Source: an uncultured Rubrobacteraceae bacterium (GTDB lineage: Bacteria > Actinomycetota > Rubrobacteria > Rubrobacterales > Rubrobacteraceae). Taken from it: a DNA stretch of 14,157 nucleotides. Shown here in pieces: positions 6,585 through 13,852 of this stretch (its first letter is position 1; each line of letters opens with the position of its first letter). A model generated the notes under the pieces. It was not told where the DNA came from. It searched no databases and was given only the letters and a program-made list of their open reading frames with translations. The stretch spans positions 1 through 14,157 of the forward strand of contig CADCUW010000382.1 in the NCBI GenBank assembly GCA_902805985.1, in the 5' to 3' direction. Both the position numbers and the translations under genes were made by a program.

Positions 6585-6599
6585 CAAGAAATGTTCTTG
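6585..6599. promoter_or_regulatory. Perfect palindrome upstream of sufC, candidate operator
   Basis: CAAGAAATGTTCTTG is a perfect inverted repeat with 6-base arms and a 3-base centre. It lies 92 bp before the sufC start in a non-coding region and is a likely regulator site. It does not match the SufR, IscR or LexA sites I know, so the regulator is unknown. Confidence 0.5.
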
Positions 6600-6616
6600 G
6601 TTGTGATGCGTTTACA

Positions 6617-6645
6617 TTGTTGGGGTGGGGGGGACGTGGTTAAAT
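6617..6645 (+). promoter_or_regulatory. Possible sufC operon promoter
   Basis: TTGTTG (6617-6622) and TTAAAT (6640-6645) are 17 bases apart across a G-rich spacer. Both boxes are only partial matches, consistent with a promoter that needs an activator. The predicted transcript would begin near 6652, about 40 bases ahead of sufC. This is the best spaced pair in the gap but remains tentative. Confidence 0.35.
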
Positions 6646-6690
6646 GGAGCTTGCAGTAGCAAGGTTTTACAGGTGGATTGGCGGGGTTCG

Positions 6691-7443
<753 letters not shown>

Positions 7444-7457
7444 GGAAGGGAAGAAGA

Positions 7458-8870
7458 ATGCCAGAAGACAAGAGCATTCAGGAGCTTGGGCTCGACGAGT
7501 ACAAGTACGGATTCCACGATCCCGAGGAGTACTTCTTCAGGACCCCGAGGAAGGGCATAGACCCGGAGATCGTCGCCATGATCTCCAAGCACAAGAACGA
7601 GCCGGAGTGGATGCTGGAGTACCGCCTCAAGGCGCTAGAGTCGTTCTTCTCCAAGCCGACCCCGCAGTGGGGCGGCGACCTCTCTGAGTTGGACTTCGAG
7701 GAGATCTACTACTACATCCGCCCGATGGAGAACCAGGGTCGCACCTGGGACGACGTCCCCGACGACATCAAGAACACGTTTGAGAAGCTCGGCATCCCGC
7801 AGGCGGAACGCGAGTCGCTCGCCGGTGTTGGCGCCCAGTACGAGTCCGAGGTCGTCTACCACTCCCTCAAGGAGGAGTGGGACAAGGCGGGCGTGGTCTT
7901 TATGGACATGGACTCTGGCCTCCGCGAGCACGAGGACCTCGTGCGCGAGTACTTCGGGACCATCATCCCCGCCGACGACAACAAGTTCTCGGCGCTCAAC
8001 TCGGCCGTCTGGTCGGGTGGGTCGTTCGTGTACGTCCCGCCGGGGGTCCACATCGACATCCCGCTGCAGGCGTACTTCCGCATCAACGCGGAGAACATGG
8101 GCCAGTTCGAGCGGACGCTCATCATCGCCGACGAGGGCTCCTACGTACACTACATCGAGGGCTGCACCGCCCCGACGTACACGACCAACTCGCTCCACTC
8201 CGCCGTCGTCGAGCTTATAGCCAAGCCGAACGCCAGGATCCGGTACTCGACCATCCAGAACTGGTCGCACAACACCTACAACCTGGTGACCAAACGGGCG
8301 GTCGCCGAGGAGAACGCCACCGTCGAGTGGGTGGACGGCAACCTCGGCTCCAAGCTCACCATGAAGTACCCCGCGGTCTACCTGACCGGCGAGGGCGCGC
8401 GTGGTGAGATCCTCTCGGTCGCCTACGCCGGCGACGGGCAGCACCAGGACGCCGGCGGCAAGGTGGTCCACGCGGCGCCGAACACTTCCAGCCTCATCAC
8501 CTCCAAGTCCATCTCCAAGGGGACGGGCAGGAGCACGTACCGCGGGCTCCTGAAGGTGCACGAAGGCGCGGTCGGCTCCAAGAGCCGGGTCGAGTGCGAC
8601 GCGCTGCTTCTCGACGAGAACGCGCGGACGGACACCTATCCGTACATCGAGATCGAGGAGAAGAAGGTCAACACCGAGCACGAGGCCACGGTCTCCAAGG
8701 TCGGGGAGGACCAGCTTTTCTACCTGATGAGCCGTGGGCTCTCGGAGGAGGCCGCGATGGCGATGGTCGTGAACGGGTTTATCGAGCCGATCGCCAAGGA
8801 GCTCCCGCTCGAGTACGCGATCGAGCTGAACCGCCTGATCCAGCTCGAGATGGAAGGCTCGGTCGGTTAA
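7458..8870 (+). CDS. sufB: SufB, Fe-S cluster scaffold protein
   Basis: A 470-residue SufB, the scaffold subunit that receives sulfur and holds the nascent cluster. The long conserved beta-helix core is present, with [31 protein letters not shown] and the C-terminal [14 protein letters not shown]. Cys380 in that last motif corresponds to the essential C-terminal cysteine of SufB (Cys405 in E. coli). [15 protein letters not shown] is also typical. The start has a strong ribosome site (GGGAAGGGAAGAAG before ATG 7458). It follows sufC by 14 bp. A terminator-like hairpin lies between it and sufD. Length and motifs are complete, so it should be functional. Confidence 0.97.
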   Translation: MPEDKSIQELGLDEYKYGFHDPEEYFFRTPRKGIDPEIVAMISKHKNEPEWMLEYRLKALESFFSKPTPQWGGDLSELDFEEIYYYIRPMENQGRTWDDVPDDIKNTFEKLGIPQAERESLAGVGAQYESEVVYHSLKEEWDKAGVVFMDMDSGLREHEDLVREYFGTIIPADDNKFSALNSAVWSGGSFVYVPPGVHIDIPLQAYFRINAENMGQFERTLIIADEGSYVHYIEGCTAPTYTTNSLHSAVVELIAKPNARIRYSTIQNWSHNTYNLVTKRAVAEENATVEWVDGNLGSKLTMKYPAVYLTGEGARGEILSVAYAGDGQHQDAGGKVVHAAPNTSSLITSKSISKGTGRSTYRGLLKVHEGAVGSKSRVECDALLLDENARTDTYPYIEIEEKKVNTEHEATVSKVGEDQLFYLMSRGLSEEAAMAMVVNGFIEPIAKELPLEYAIELNRLIQLEMEGSVG

Positions 8871-8899
8871 GCACCGCCGCCTGTAGCAACACAACGTTT

Positions 8900-8933
8900 G
8901 GGGCGGACTCCTCTGCGGGTCCGCCCCGTTTTT
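8900..8933 (+). terminator. Rho-independent-type terminator between sufB and sufD
   Basis: GGGGCGGAC (8900-8908) pairs perfectly with GTCCGCCCC (8919-8927) around a 10-base loop, followed by G and five T (8929-8933). This is a textbook intrinsic terminator in an otherwise continuous operon, 30 bp after sufB and 24 bp before sufD. It probably reduces, rather than abolishes, expression of sufD and the genes after it. Confidence 0.75.
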
Positions 8934-8956
8934 CGGACACGGAAGAGGCAGGTCGT

Positions 8957-10318
8957 ATGCAGCAGAAGGAAGCGCCGGACGTTCTGAGGTCCAAGGGCAT
9001 CACCGAAGGGACGGTGAAGGCCCTCTCCTCGTACAAGGACGAGCCTGAATGGCTCGCGGAGAAGCGCCTCTCGGCGTGGCGGGCATTCGAGGCATTGCCG
9101 ATGCCCACCCTTCGCGACGAGGCGTGGCGCTACACGGACATCTCCGACGTGCGCATCGAGGACTTCCTCCCCTACGCCCCGAGTCCTGACGCCGAGAGCG
9201 AGGGCGACCTTCCCGAGGCCGTTCAGAAGCTCATTGAGGAGGGCGAGGAGAACAGCGCCCTGCTCGTGCAGCACAACTCCGAGACGGCCTACAGCCGCGT
9301 GGACGACGAGGTTAGCGCCAAGGGCGTCGTCTTTACGGACCTGCACACGGCGCTGCGGGAACACGAGGAGATCGTCAAGGAGAAGCTCTTCGGGCTCGTG
9401 CCGGAGGACTACGACAAGTTCGCGGCGCTGTGCGCGGCGGGCTTCGCGGGCGGGTCTTTCCTCTACGTGCCGCGCGGGGTTAGCGTGGAGGTGCCGATCC
9501 AGAGCTACCGCTGGCTCGACGTGGTCGGCTCGATCATGCCGCGCACCCTCGTCGTGGTCGAGGAGGGCGCGAGCGTCACGTACATAGACGAGTACGCGAG
9601 CGCGAGTGCGGAGGACCCGGCATTCTCCAACGGGGCCGTCGAGCTGTACGTCGGCGAGGGGGCGAACCTGCGCTACGTCTCGTTGCAGAACTGGGAGCGC
9701 AACGTGCTCCACTTCAACACCATCCGCTCCGAGGCCGGCAAGGACTCGACCATCAACAGCCTCGTCGTCGCCCTCGGCTCGCAGCTCTCCCGCACGAACG
9801 TCGAGGCGGGCCTGACGGCTCCAGGGAGCGACTCGGAGATGCTCGGCCTGTACTTCGCCGACCAGAACCAGCTCCTCGACCACCACACCCTCCAGGACCA
9901 CATCTCCCCCAACGCCCACTCCGACCTCCTGTACAAGGGCGCGCTTCGCGACGAGTCCGTGGCCGTGTTCTCTGGTCTCATCCGGGTCGAGCCGGGGGCG
10001 CAGAAGACCGACGCGTACCAGACCAACAGGAACCTCATCCTGGGCACCGACGACGCGTTCGCGGTCTCGTTGCCGAACCTGGAGATCATGGCCGACGACG
10101 TGAGGTGCTCCCACGGCTCGACGACCGGGCAGGTCGACGACGTCGAGCTCTTCTACCTGATGAGCCGCGGCATCCCGCGCGCCGAGGCCGAGAAACTCGT
10201 GGTCTTCGGGTTTTTCGGCGAGGTGACGAGCCGCATCCCGCTCAGGGGCCTCAAGGAAAAGCTCGATCGGGCCATAGAGGGCAAGATCGGGCTCGGCTTC
10301 GAGGAGCGGGCCGCGTAG
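8957..10318 (+). CDS. sufD: SufD, Fe-S cluster assembly scaffold subunit
   Basis: A 453-residue SufD, partner of SufB in the SufBC2D scaffold, needed for iron acquisition into the cluster. The core shows FLYVPRGVSVEVPIQSY and LDHHTLQDHISPNAHSDLLYK. Near the C-terminus comes MADDVRCSHGSTTGQVD, where His386 matches the functional histidine of SufD (His360 in E. coli). FYLMSRGI and the helical end close the protein. The start is ATG 8957 with an AGGCAGG ribosome site. The frame is open further upstream into sufB, but that part has no family similarity. An N-terminal region of about 150 residues precedes the beta-helix core, normal for SufD. The stop TAG overlaps the next gene's GTG by one base. 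Confidence 0.96.
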   Translation: MQQKEAPDVLRSKGITEGTVKALSSYKDEPEWLAEKRLSAWRAFEALPMPTLRDEAWRYTDISDVRIEDFLPYAPSPDAESEGDLPEAVQKLIEEGEENSALLVQHNSETAYSRVDDEVSAKGVVFTDLHTALREHEEIVKEKLFGLVPEDYDKFAALCAAGFAGGSFLYVPRGVSVEVPIQSYRWLDVVGSIMPRTLVVVEEGASVTYIDEYASASAEDPAFSNGAVELYVGEGANLRYVSLQNWERNVLHFNTIRSEAGKDSTINSLVVALGSQLSRTNVEAGLTAPGSDSEMLGLYFADQNQLLDHHTLQDHISPNAHSDLLYKGALRDESVAVFSGLIRVEPGAQKTDAYQTNRNLILGTDDAFAVSLPNLEIMADDVRCSHGSTTGQVDDVELFYLMSRGIPRAEAEKLVVFGFFGEVTSRIPLRGLKEKLDRAIEGKIGLGFEERAA

Positions 10319-10665
10319 TGGCGGAGTTCCACAAGGTCGCCTCCACCGACGAGGTAGCACCCGGCACGGTCAAGCAGTACCGGGTCGAGGACCGGACGGT
10401 GGCCCTGTGCAACGTGGACGGCGAGTTTCACGCCTTCGAGGACGTCTGCACCCACGCCTTCGCCTACCTGAGCGAGGGCGGGATGGAGGGAGACAGGATC
10501 AAGTGCCCCCTCCACGGCGCCCTGTTCGACGTGAAGACCGGACAGCCCAAGAGCCTCCCCGCCGTCAAACCCGTGCCCAAGCACGAGGTCAAGGTCGAGG
10601 ACGGCAGCGTCTACGTCGCCATGAACCCCAAGCGCGTCAAGGTGGGTGGCCGGAGACGCCCTTGA
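10318..10665 (+). CDS. Rieske-type [2Fe-2S] ferredoxin
   Basis: A 115-residue soluble Rieske protein that carries electrons through a [2Fe-2S] cluster bound by two Cys and two His. The ligands are Cys44 and His46 in CTH and Cys63 and His66 in CPLHG. The spacing and small size fit the ferredoxin subunits of dioxygenases and the NirD-like proteins that often sit in actinobacterial suf operons. The start is GTG 10318, sharing one base with the sufD stop (TAGTG), so it is likely coupled to sufD. A basic tail follows the domain (KRVKVGGRRRP). It could be an electron donor for cluster assembly or an early client of the Suf system; neither is proven. The next gene begins inside its stop codon. Confidence 0.92.
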   Translation: MAEFHKVASTDEVAPGTVKQYRVEDRTVALCNVDGEFHAFEDVCTHAFAYLSEGGMEGDRIKCPLHGALFDVKTGQPKSLPAVKPVPKHEVKVEDGSVYVAMNPKRVKVGGRRRP

Positions 10666-11351
10666 GGCGAGCGGCGCGGCGCATCGCGCTGCTTACCCTA
10701 CTCCTGATCCTGGCCGCGACCTCGATCTCCTGTTCCGAAATAGAGAGTGTCCTCAAGGAGAGCGGCGCGACTGGGGACCGTAATACCCGGGTCAGCCCTG
10801 GCGCGGCGGGGAAGGCGCTCAAGAACCTGGAGGTCTCGCCCCCCGGCTCCATGGCCGGGTACGATCGCGAGGACTTTCCGCACTGGTCCGACGCGCGAGA
10901 GTTCGGGTGGGACGTTTCGGACGGTTCCTGCGACGTACGGGAGGCCGCCCTGATCCGGGACGGCGAGGACGTGGTCGTCGGCGAGGGCTGCGACTTCGAG
11001 TCGGGGCGGTGGCTGGATCCCTACACCACGCGTACTTACACGGACCCTCTGGACATAGACATTGACCACCTCGTCCCGCTCGCGAACGCGTACAGAAGCG
11101 GCGCCTCCGGTTGGGACGAACCGCTCCGCGAGCGCTACGCCAACGACCCGAACAACCTCCTCTCCGTCGAGGACAACGCCAATCAGGAGAAGGGGGACAA
11201 GGGCCCCGAGGCGTGGAAGCCGCCCAACCGGGCGATATGGTGCTCCTACGCGAAGCGTTGGATCTCCGTCAAGTCCGACTACGACCTGACCGTCAACCCG
11301 CAGGAGAAAGCAGCCCTCAAACAGATGCTCGCAACCTGCAAGAAGGGATGA
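10662..11351 (+). CDS. Predicted exported HNH-family nuclease (DUF1524-like), possible lipoprotein
   Basis: A 229-residue protein with a basic N-terminus (MRRAARR), a hydrophobic stretch at about 8-22 and Cys24 in TSISC. This resembles a lipoprotein signal, although the residue at -3 is not the usual leucine. The C-terminal half is an HNH/DUF1524-type nuclease domain, DIDIDHLVPLANA (Asp135, His136), then DPNNLLSVEDNANQEKGDKGPEAW. The motif carries the catalytic His and metal-binding Asn residues expected of secreted actinobacterial nucleases. Several later cysteines could form disulfides outside the membrane. The start is TTG 10662, overlapping the Rieske TGA (TTGA), with GGAGA five bases ahead. 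A nuclease is unexpected in a suf operon. The domain call is good; export is likely; the cellular role is unknown. Confidence 0.83.
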   Translation: MRRAARRIALLTLLLILAATSISCSEIESVLKESGATGDRNTRVSPGAAGKALKNLEVSPPGSMAGYDREDFPHWSDAREFGWDVSDGSCDVREAALIRDGEDVVVGEGCDFESGRWLDPYTTRTYTDPLDIDIDHLVPLANAYRSGASGWDEPLRERYANDPNNLLSVEDNANQEKGDKGPEAWKPPNRAIWCSYAKRWISVKSDYDLTVNPQEKAALKQMLATCKKG

Positions 11352-11656
11352 CGTCCCCTCCCGCAGAAGAGTTCCGCGCGGCCTTTGCCTCCTCCGCGGG
11401 CGGCGTGATGACCGAAGAAGCGGGCGCCATCACCGGCGAGCTGGAACTCCTCTGCCGTCCCGAAGCCGGCCGGCTGCAAGTCGCGGTGCGCTACGCCGGC
11501 ACGGACGATTGGTACACGGTATCCGGCGGCCCGCTCCGGGTGCGGGACGCCCCCGGCAGCGTGGAGGGACGGATCTTGCAACACTTGCGCACGCCCGGCC
11601 CTGTGGTGGATGGAAACGAAGAGGCGATCACCCTCGAAAGGTTCCCCGAGGCCTGA
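11348..11656 (+). CDS. Hypothetical protein, last gene of the suf operon
   Basis: A 102-residue acidic, soluble protein that I do not recognise. It has no membrane segment or signal peptide and a single cysteine (LLCRPEAG). A central region (GELELLCRPEAGRLQVAVRYAGTDDWYTVSGG would be its core, about residues 28-59) looks like alternating beta strands, suggesting a small beta-rich fold. The ATG overlaps the stop of the nuclease gene by four bases (ATGA), so it is made with it. A role as partner or immunity protein of the nuclease is possible but rests only on that arrangement. The protein itself would be cytoplasmic. The coding call rests on the overlap and the continued codon pattern. Confidence 0.68.
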   Translation: MTSPPAEEFRAAFASSAGGVMTEEAGAITGELELLCRPEAGRLQVAVRYAGTDDWYTVSGGPLRVRDAPGSVEGRILQHLRTPGPVVDGNEEAITLERFPEA

Positions 11657-11738
11657 GCCCCACGCCCGCTTTACCGGCGAGCCGAGGCGGGTAAACAGTT
11701 CCCCGGGACGTCGAGATAGTGCGGAGGTGGTGGGCACC

Positions 11739-12203
11739 GTGTTGCTAGAAGGGTCGTGTCACTGCGGGGCGGTCCGGTTCCGGGTTGAGTCCGACACGCC
11801 CTACCCTTACCAGGCCTGCTACTGCTCCATCTGCCGCAAGACGGCCGGGGGCGGGGGCTACGCCATCAACCTCGGTGCCGACGCGGGCACGCTGGAGGTC
11901 GAGGGCGCGGAGAACCTCTCCGTCTACGCCGCGAGCAGCCAGGACCGCGGCGCGCCCGAGCGGAACTTCTGCCGGCGCTGCGGCAGCTTCCTGTGGCTCT
12001 TCAACCCGATGTGGCCTGATCTTGTCCACCCCTTCGCCTCCGCCGTAGACACCCCGCTCTCGAAGCCCCCCGAGCGCGTCCGCATCATGCTCGACTACGC
12101 GGCGCCCTGGTGCGAGGTCCCTACCGGCGAGGGCGAAAAGCACTTCCCGGAATATCCGGAAGAATCTCTAGAAGAGTGGCACCGCCGCCACGGGCTTCCG
12201 TAA
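11739..12203 (+). CDS. GFA-family (glutathione-dependent formaldehyde-activating-like) zinc protein
   Basis: A 154-residue zinc-binding protein of the GFA/CENP-V fold. Seven cysteines fit the family pattern: CHC (Cys7, Cys9), CYCSIC (Cys27, Cys29, Cys32) and CRRC (Cys78, Cys81). The founding member was proposed to help formaldehyde react with glutathione, but most relatives have no proven activity, and actinobacteria usually use mycothiol. I therefore make no substrate claim. GTG 11739 is my best start: it gives the short N-terminus MLLEGSCHCG and has GGAGG 11 bases upstream. In-frame GTG codons at 11727 and 11730 sit too close to that site. It lies 82 bp after the last suf gene and 38 bp before sufU, and may be transcribed separately. 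Confidence 0.88.
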   Translation: MLLEGSCHCGAVRFRVESDTPYPYQACYCSICRKTAGGGGYAINLGADAGTLEVEGAENLSVYAASSQDRGAPERNFCRRCGSFLWLFNPMWPDLVHPFASAVDTPLSKPPERVRIMLDYAAPWCEVPTGEGEKHFPEYPEESLEEWHRRHGLP

Positions 12204-12223
12204 GCCGAGGCTTCCGGCTCTCC

Positions 12224-12232
12224 TGCTACAAT
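12224..12232 (+). promoter_or_regulatory. Extended -10 promoter of sufU
   Basis: TGCTACAAT is an extended -10 element (TG-N-TACAAT). Transcription should begin at about 12239-12242, which is at or three bases before the sufU ATG. No -35 is evident, as expected for an extended -10. No clear Shine-Dalgarno sequence precedes the gene, so a leaderless or near-leaderless mRNA is likely. Confidence 0.6.
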
Positions 12233-12241
12233 TCTCCCAGG

Positions 12242-12649
12242 ATGATGCAGGAGCTCTACAAAGAGATCATTCTCGACCACTTCCGGCGCCCGCGTCACAG
12301 GCACGAGATCGAGAGCGCGGAGATAGAAGAGCGCCTGAATAACCCGCTCTGCGGCGACGAGGTGACGGTCTACGCCAACCTCCGGGACGACGCTTTGGAC
12401 GTCAGCTTTACCGGGCGTGGTTGCGCCATCTCTCAGGCATCCGCCTCGATGCTCGCCGAGCGGCTCGCGGGCAAGAGCCGCGAGGAGGCGCAGGAGGAGG
12501 TCTCGGCCTTCTTGCAGATGATGCGCACGGAGCCCAACGAGGGCCTCGGCGACCTCGTCGCCCTAAAGAAGGTCGTCCAGACCCCCAACCGCATCCGCTG
12601 CGCCACCCTCGCCTGGGACGCGCTGAAACGCGGGACGGAACGCCGCTGA
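12242..12649 (+). CDS. sufU: SufU-type zinc-dependent sulfurtransferase for Fe-S assembly
   Basis: A 135-residue member of the SufU/IscU-like fold. In Gram-positive bacteria SufU is a zinc protein that accepts sulfur from the cysteine desulfurase SufS and passes it to SufB. The zinc ligands are all seen: Cys37 and Asp39 in NNPLCGDEV, Cys61 in GRGCAISQAS and Cys120 in NRIRCATLAW. The insert between Cys61 and Cys120 that separates SufU from IscU is present. The N-terminus MMQELYKEIILDHFRRPR is typical. ATG 12242 is chosen; ATG 12245 is equally possible. It has its own promoter and is separated from sufCBD by four genes. No sufS lies in the window, so its partner must be encoded elsewhere. Confidence 0.95.
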   Translation: MMQELYKEIILDHFRRPRHRHEIESAEIEERLNNPLCGDEVTVYANLRDDALDVSFTGRGCAISQASASMLAERLAGKSREEAQEEVSAFLQMMRTEPNEGLGDLVALKKVVQTPNRIRCATLAWDALKRGTERR

Positions 12650-12691
12650 CGGGCCCGTCCAGTGGACTACCTTATAGACGTTCTGCGGCGG

Positions 12692-12940
12692 TCAGTGGCC
12701 CTTCCCATTGCCGTTCTCGGCCTCCAAGGACTCCAGCACACCGCGTAGCACGCCGGGGGCGAGCTCGTCGCCGCCGGGGCTTATGACCCAGTTCAGGCCG
12801 CTCCCGCCCGGGATGTTGGGGCACTTGACCCTGGCGCAGAGCACGTAGGTCTCGAGCTCCGCCTCTTCCGGGTAGAAGTTGGTCAGGTGGTTTGCCAGCG
12901 TTGTCACCGAGTTATTGAATAGGGATAGCTCTATCGCCAT
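12692..12940 (-). CDS. Small hypothetical protein, 82 residues
   Basis: An unrecognised 82-residue protein, convergent with sufU. The ATG has an excellent ribosome site (GGAGAGG five bases upstream on the minus strand), the main reason to accept it as a gene. The N-terminal part (about 1-30) looks helical and is followed by YVLCARVKCPNIPGG with two cysteines five apart. The C-terminus ends in a glycine- and lysine-rich polar tail. There is no signal peptide or membrane segment. I can propose no function. The opposite strand (12421-12786) has an open frame, but it runs through sufU and lacks a ribosome site. Confidence 0.68.
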   Translation of the reverse strand: MAIELSLFNNSVTTLANHLTNFYPEEAELETYVLCARVKCPNIPGGSGLNWVISPGGDELAPGVLRGVLESLEAENGNGKGH

Positions 12941-13083
12941 GCGCCTCTCCGTTCGAATCCTCGTAGTACCGTCCCTGAAACATGCTACCCTTCATCGCCG
13001 CTTCTCACTCGGCCCCGCGTTTGTCCGCCACGCCGCAGGGTAACCTTGCGGGGACGTTCCGCGAACCTCTGGAGGAGGCTGGC
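12941..13083. other. Divergent intergenic region between the small gene and the SDR gene
   Basis: A 143-bp gap that must hold promoters in both directions. On the plus strand, TGCTACCCT (12983-12991) resembles an extended -10. The minus strand shows no convincing pair of boxes. The SDR frame is open back to 12982, but the residues there do not resemble the family. Confidence 0.35.
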
Positions 13084-13848
13084 ATGAGCCCTGTAGCCAT
13101 AGTGACGGCATCAGACTCGGGTATAGGACAGGAATGCGCGAAGGAGCTGGCCGAGAACGGCTTCGACGTCGGCATCACGTACCGCTCCGACGAGGCGGGC
13201 GCGAACGAGACGCTCGCCGCGGTCGAGGCGGCGGGGCGCAGGGGCGAGGTGCGGCGCCTCGACCTCACCGAGCTGCCGGGTGCCGCGGACGTGATCGACG
13301 ACCTCGCGGACTCCCTCGGCGGCGTGGACGTGCTGGTCAACAACGCAGGAACCGGCGATCCGACCGGCGATTTCCTCGCGCTCCCCTACGAGGAGTGGCG
13401 CCAGGTCATAGACACGAACCTCTCCGGGGCGTTCCTCTGCGCCCAGCGGGCCGCCCAGCGGATGGTCGAGGCCGGGAACGGCGGCAGGGTTATAAACATC
13501 ACCTCCGTGCACGAGCACGTCCCCCGCATAGGGGCGTCGGCCTACTGCGCCTCTAAGGGCGGCCTCGGGCTGCTTACCAAGGTCATGGCCATGGAGCTCG
13601 GGGAGCACGGCATCACCGTAAACTCCGTCGGCCCCGGCGAGATAGCCACCCCCATGACCGGCGCCGAGGACACCGACCCTTCGACAATAGAGCGCCCGAA
13701 CATCCCGCTCGGCAGGCCGGGGCACGCGCGCGAGATCTCGCACTTCGTAGCCTTCCTCGCCTCCGACAAGAGCTCCTACGCCACCGGCTCCTCCATCATC
13801 GTGGACGGCGGCCTCACGCTGATAGGCGCGCAGATGGGGGCCGGTTGA
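13084..13848 (+). CDS. Short-chain dehydrogenase/reductase (SDR family, classical)
   Basis: A 254-residue classical SDR that oxidises or reduces a hydroxyl or carbonyl group using NAD(P). The cofactor loop is VTASDSGIG at residues 7-15, with Ala in place of the usual first Gly, a known variant. NNAG is at 86-89. The catalytic tetrad is complete: Asn112, Ser141, Tyr154 and Lys158 (AYCASK). VNSVGPGEIATPM and the C-terminal SSIIVDGGLTL complete the family features. I chose ATG 13084 because GGAGGAGG lies six bases ahead and the protein then begins at the first strand. Arg34 after the second strand weakly favours NADPH. The substrate is unknown. It ends 4 bp from the convergent gene at the right edge. 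Confidence 0.94.
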   Translation: MSPVAIVTASDSGIGQECAKELAENGFDVGITYRSDEAGANETLAAVEAAGRRGEVRRLDLTELPGAADVIDDLADSLGGVDVLVNNAGTGDPTGDFLALPYEEWRQVIDTNLSGAFLCAQRAAQRMVEAGNGGRVINITSVHEHVPRIGASAYCASKGGLGLLTKVMAMELGEHGITVNSVGPGEIATPMTGAEDTDPSTIERPNIPLGRPGHAREISHFVAFLASDKSSYATGSSIIVDGGLTLIGAQMGAG

Positions 13849-13852
13849 GGAC

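Noticed and set aside
6622..6639. G-run that could form a quadruplex
   Set aside because: The spacing of the G tracts is irregular and the run lies in a promoter spacer. I cannot support a structure.
6625..6690. An upstream ATG for sufC at 6625
   Set aside because: The added residues do not resemble SufC. ATG 6691 gives the conserved N-terminus.
7635..8894. A 419-codon open frame on the minus strand
   Set aside because: It is antisense to sufB and rich in Val, Leu, Arg and Asp repeats. This is a codon-bias shadow.
8867..10360. A 497-codon open frame on the minus strand
   Set aside because: It is fully antisense to sufD, which has all family motifs. The translation is low in complexity and has no recognisable domain.
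11665..11695. Possible hairpin in the gap before the GFA gene
   Set aside because: CCCGC/GCGGG and TTTACC/GGTAAA can each pair but exclude one another. There is no T run, so I do not call a terminator.
12657..12667. GTCCAGTGGAC palindrome after sufU
   Set aside because: The arms are only 5 bases with a one-base centre. Too short for a hairpin terminator and likely by chance.
12982..13083. An upstream start for the SDR gene at 12982
   Set aside because: ATG 13084 has a near-perfect ribosome site and the expected N-terminus. The upstream residues look non-coding.
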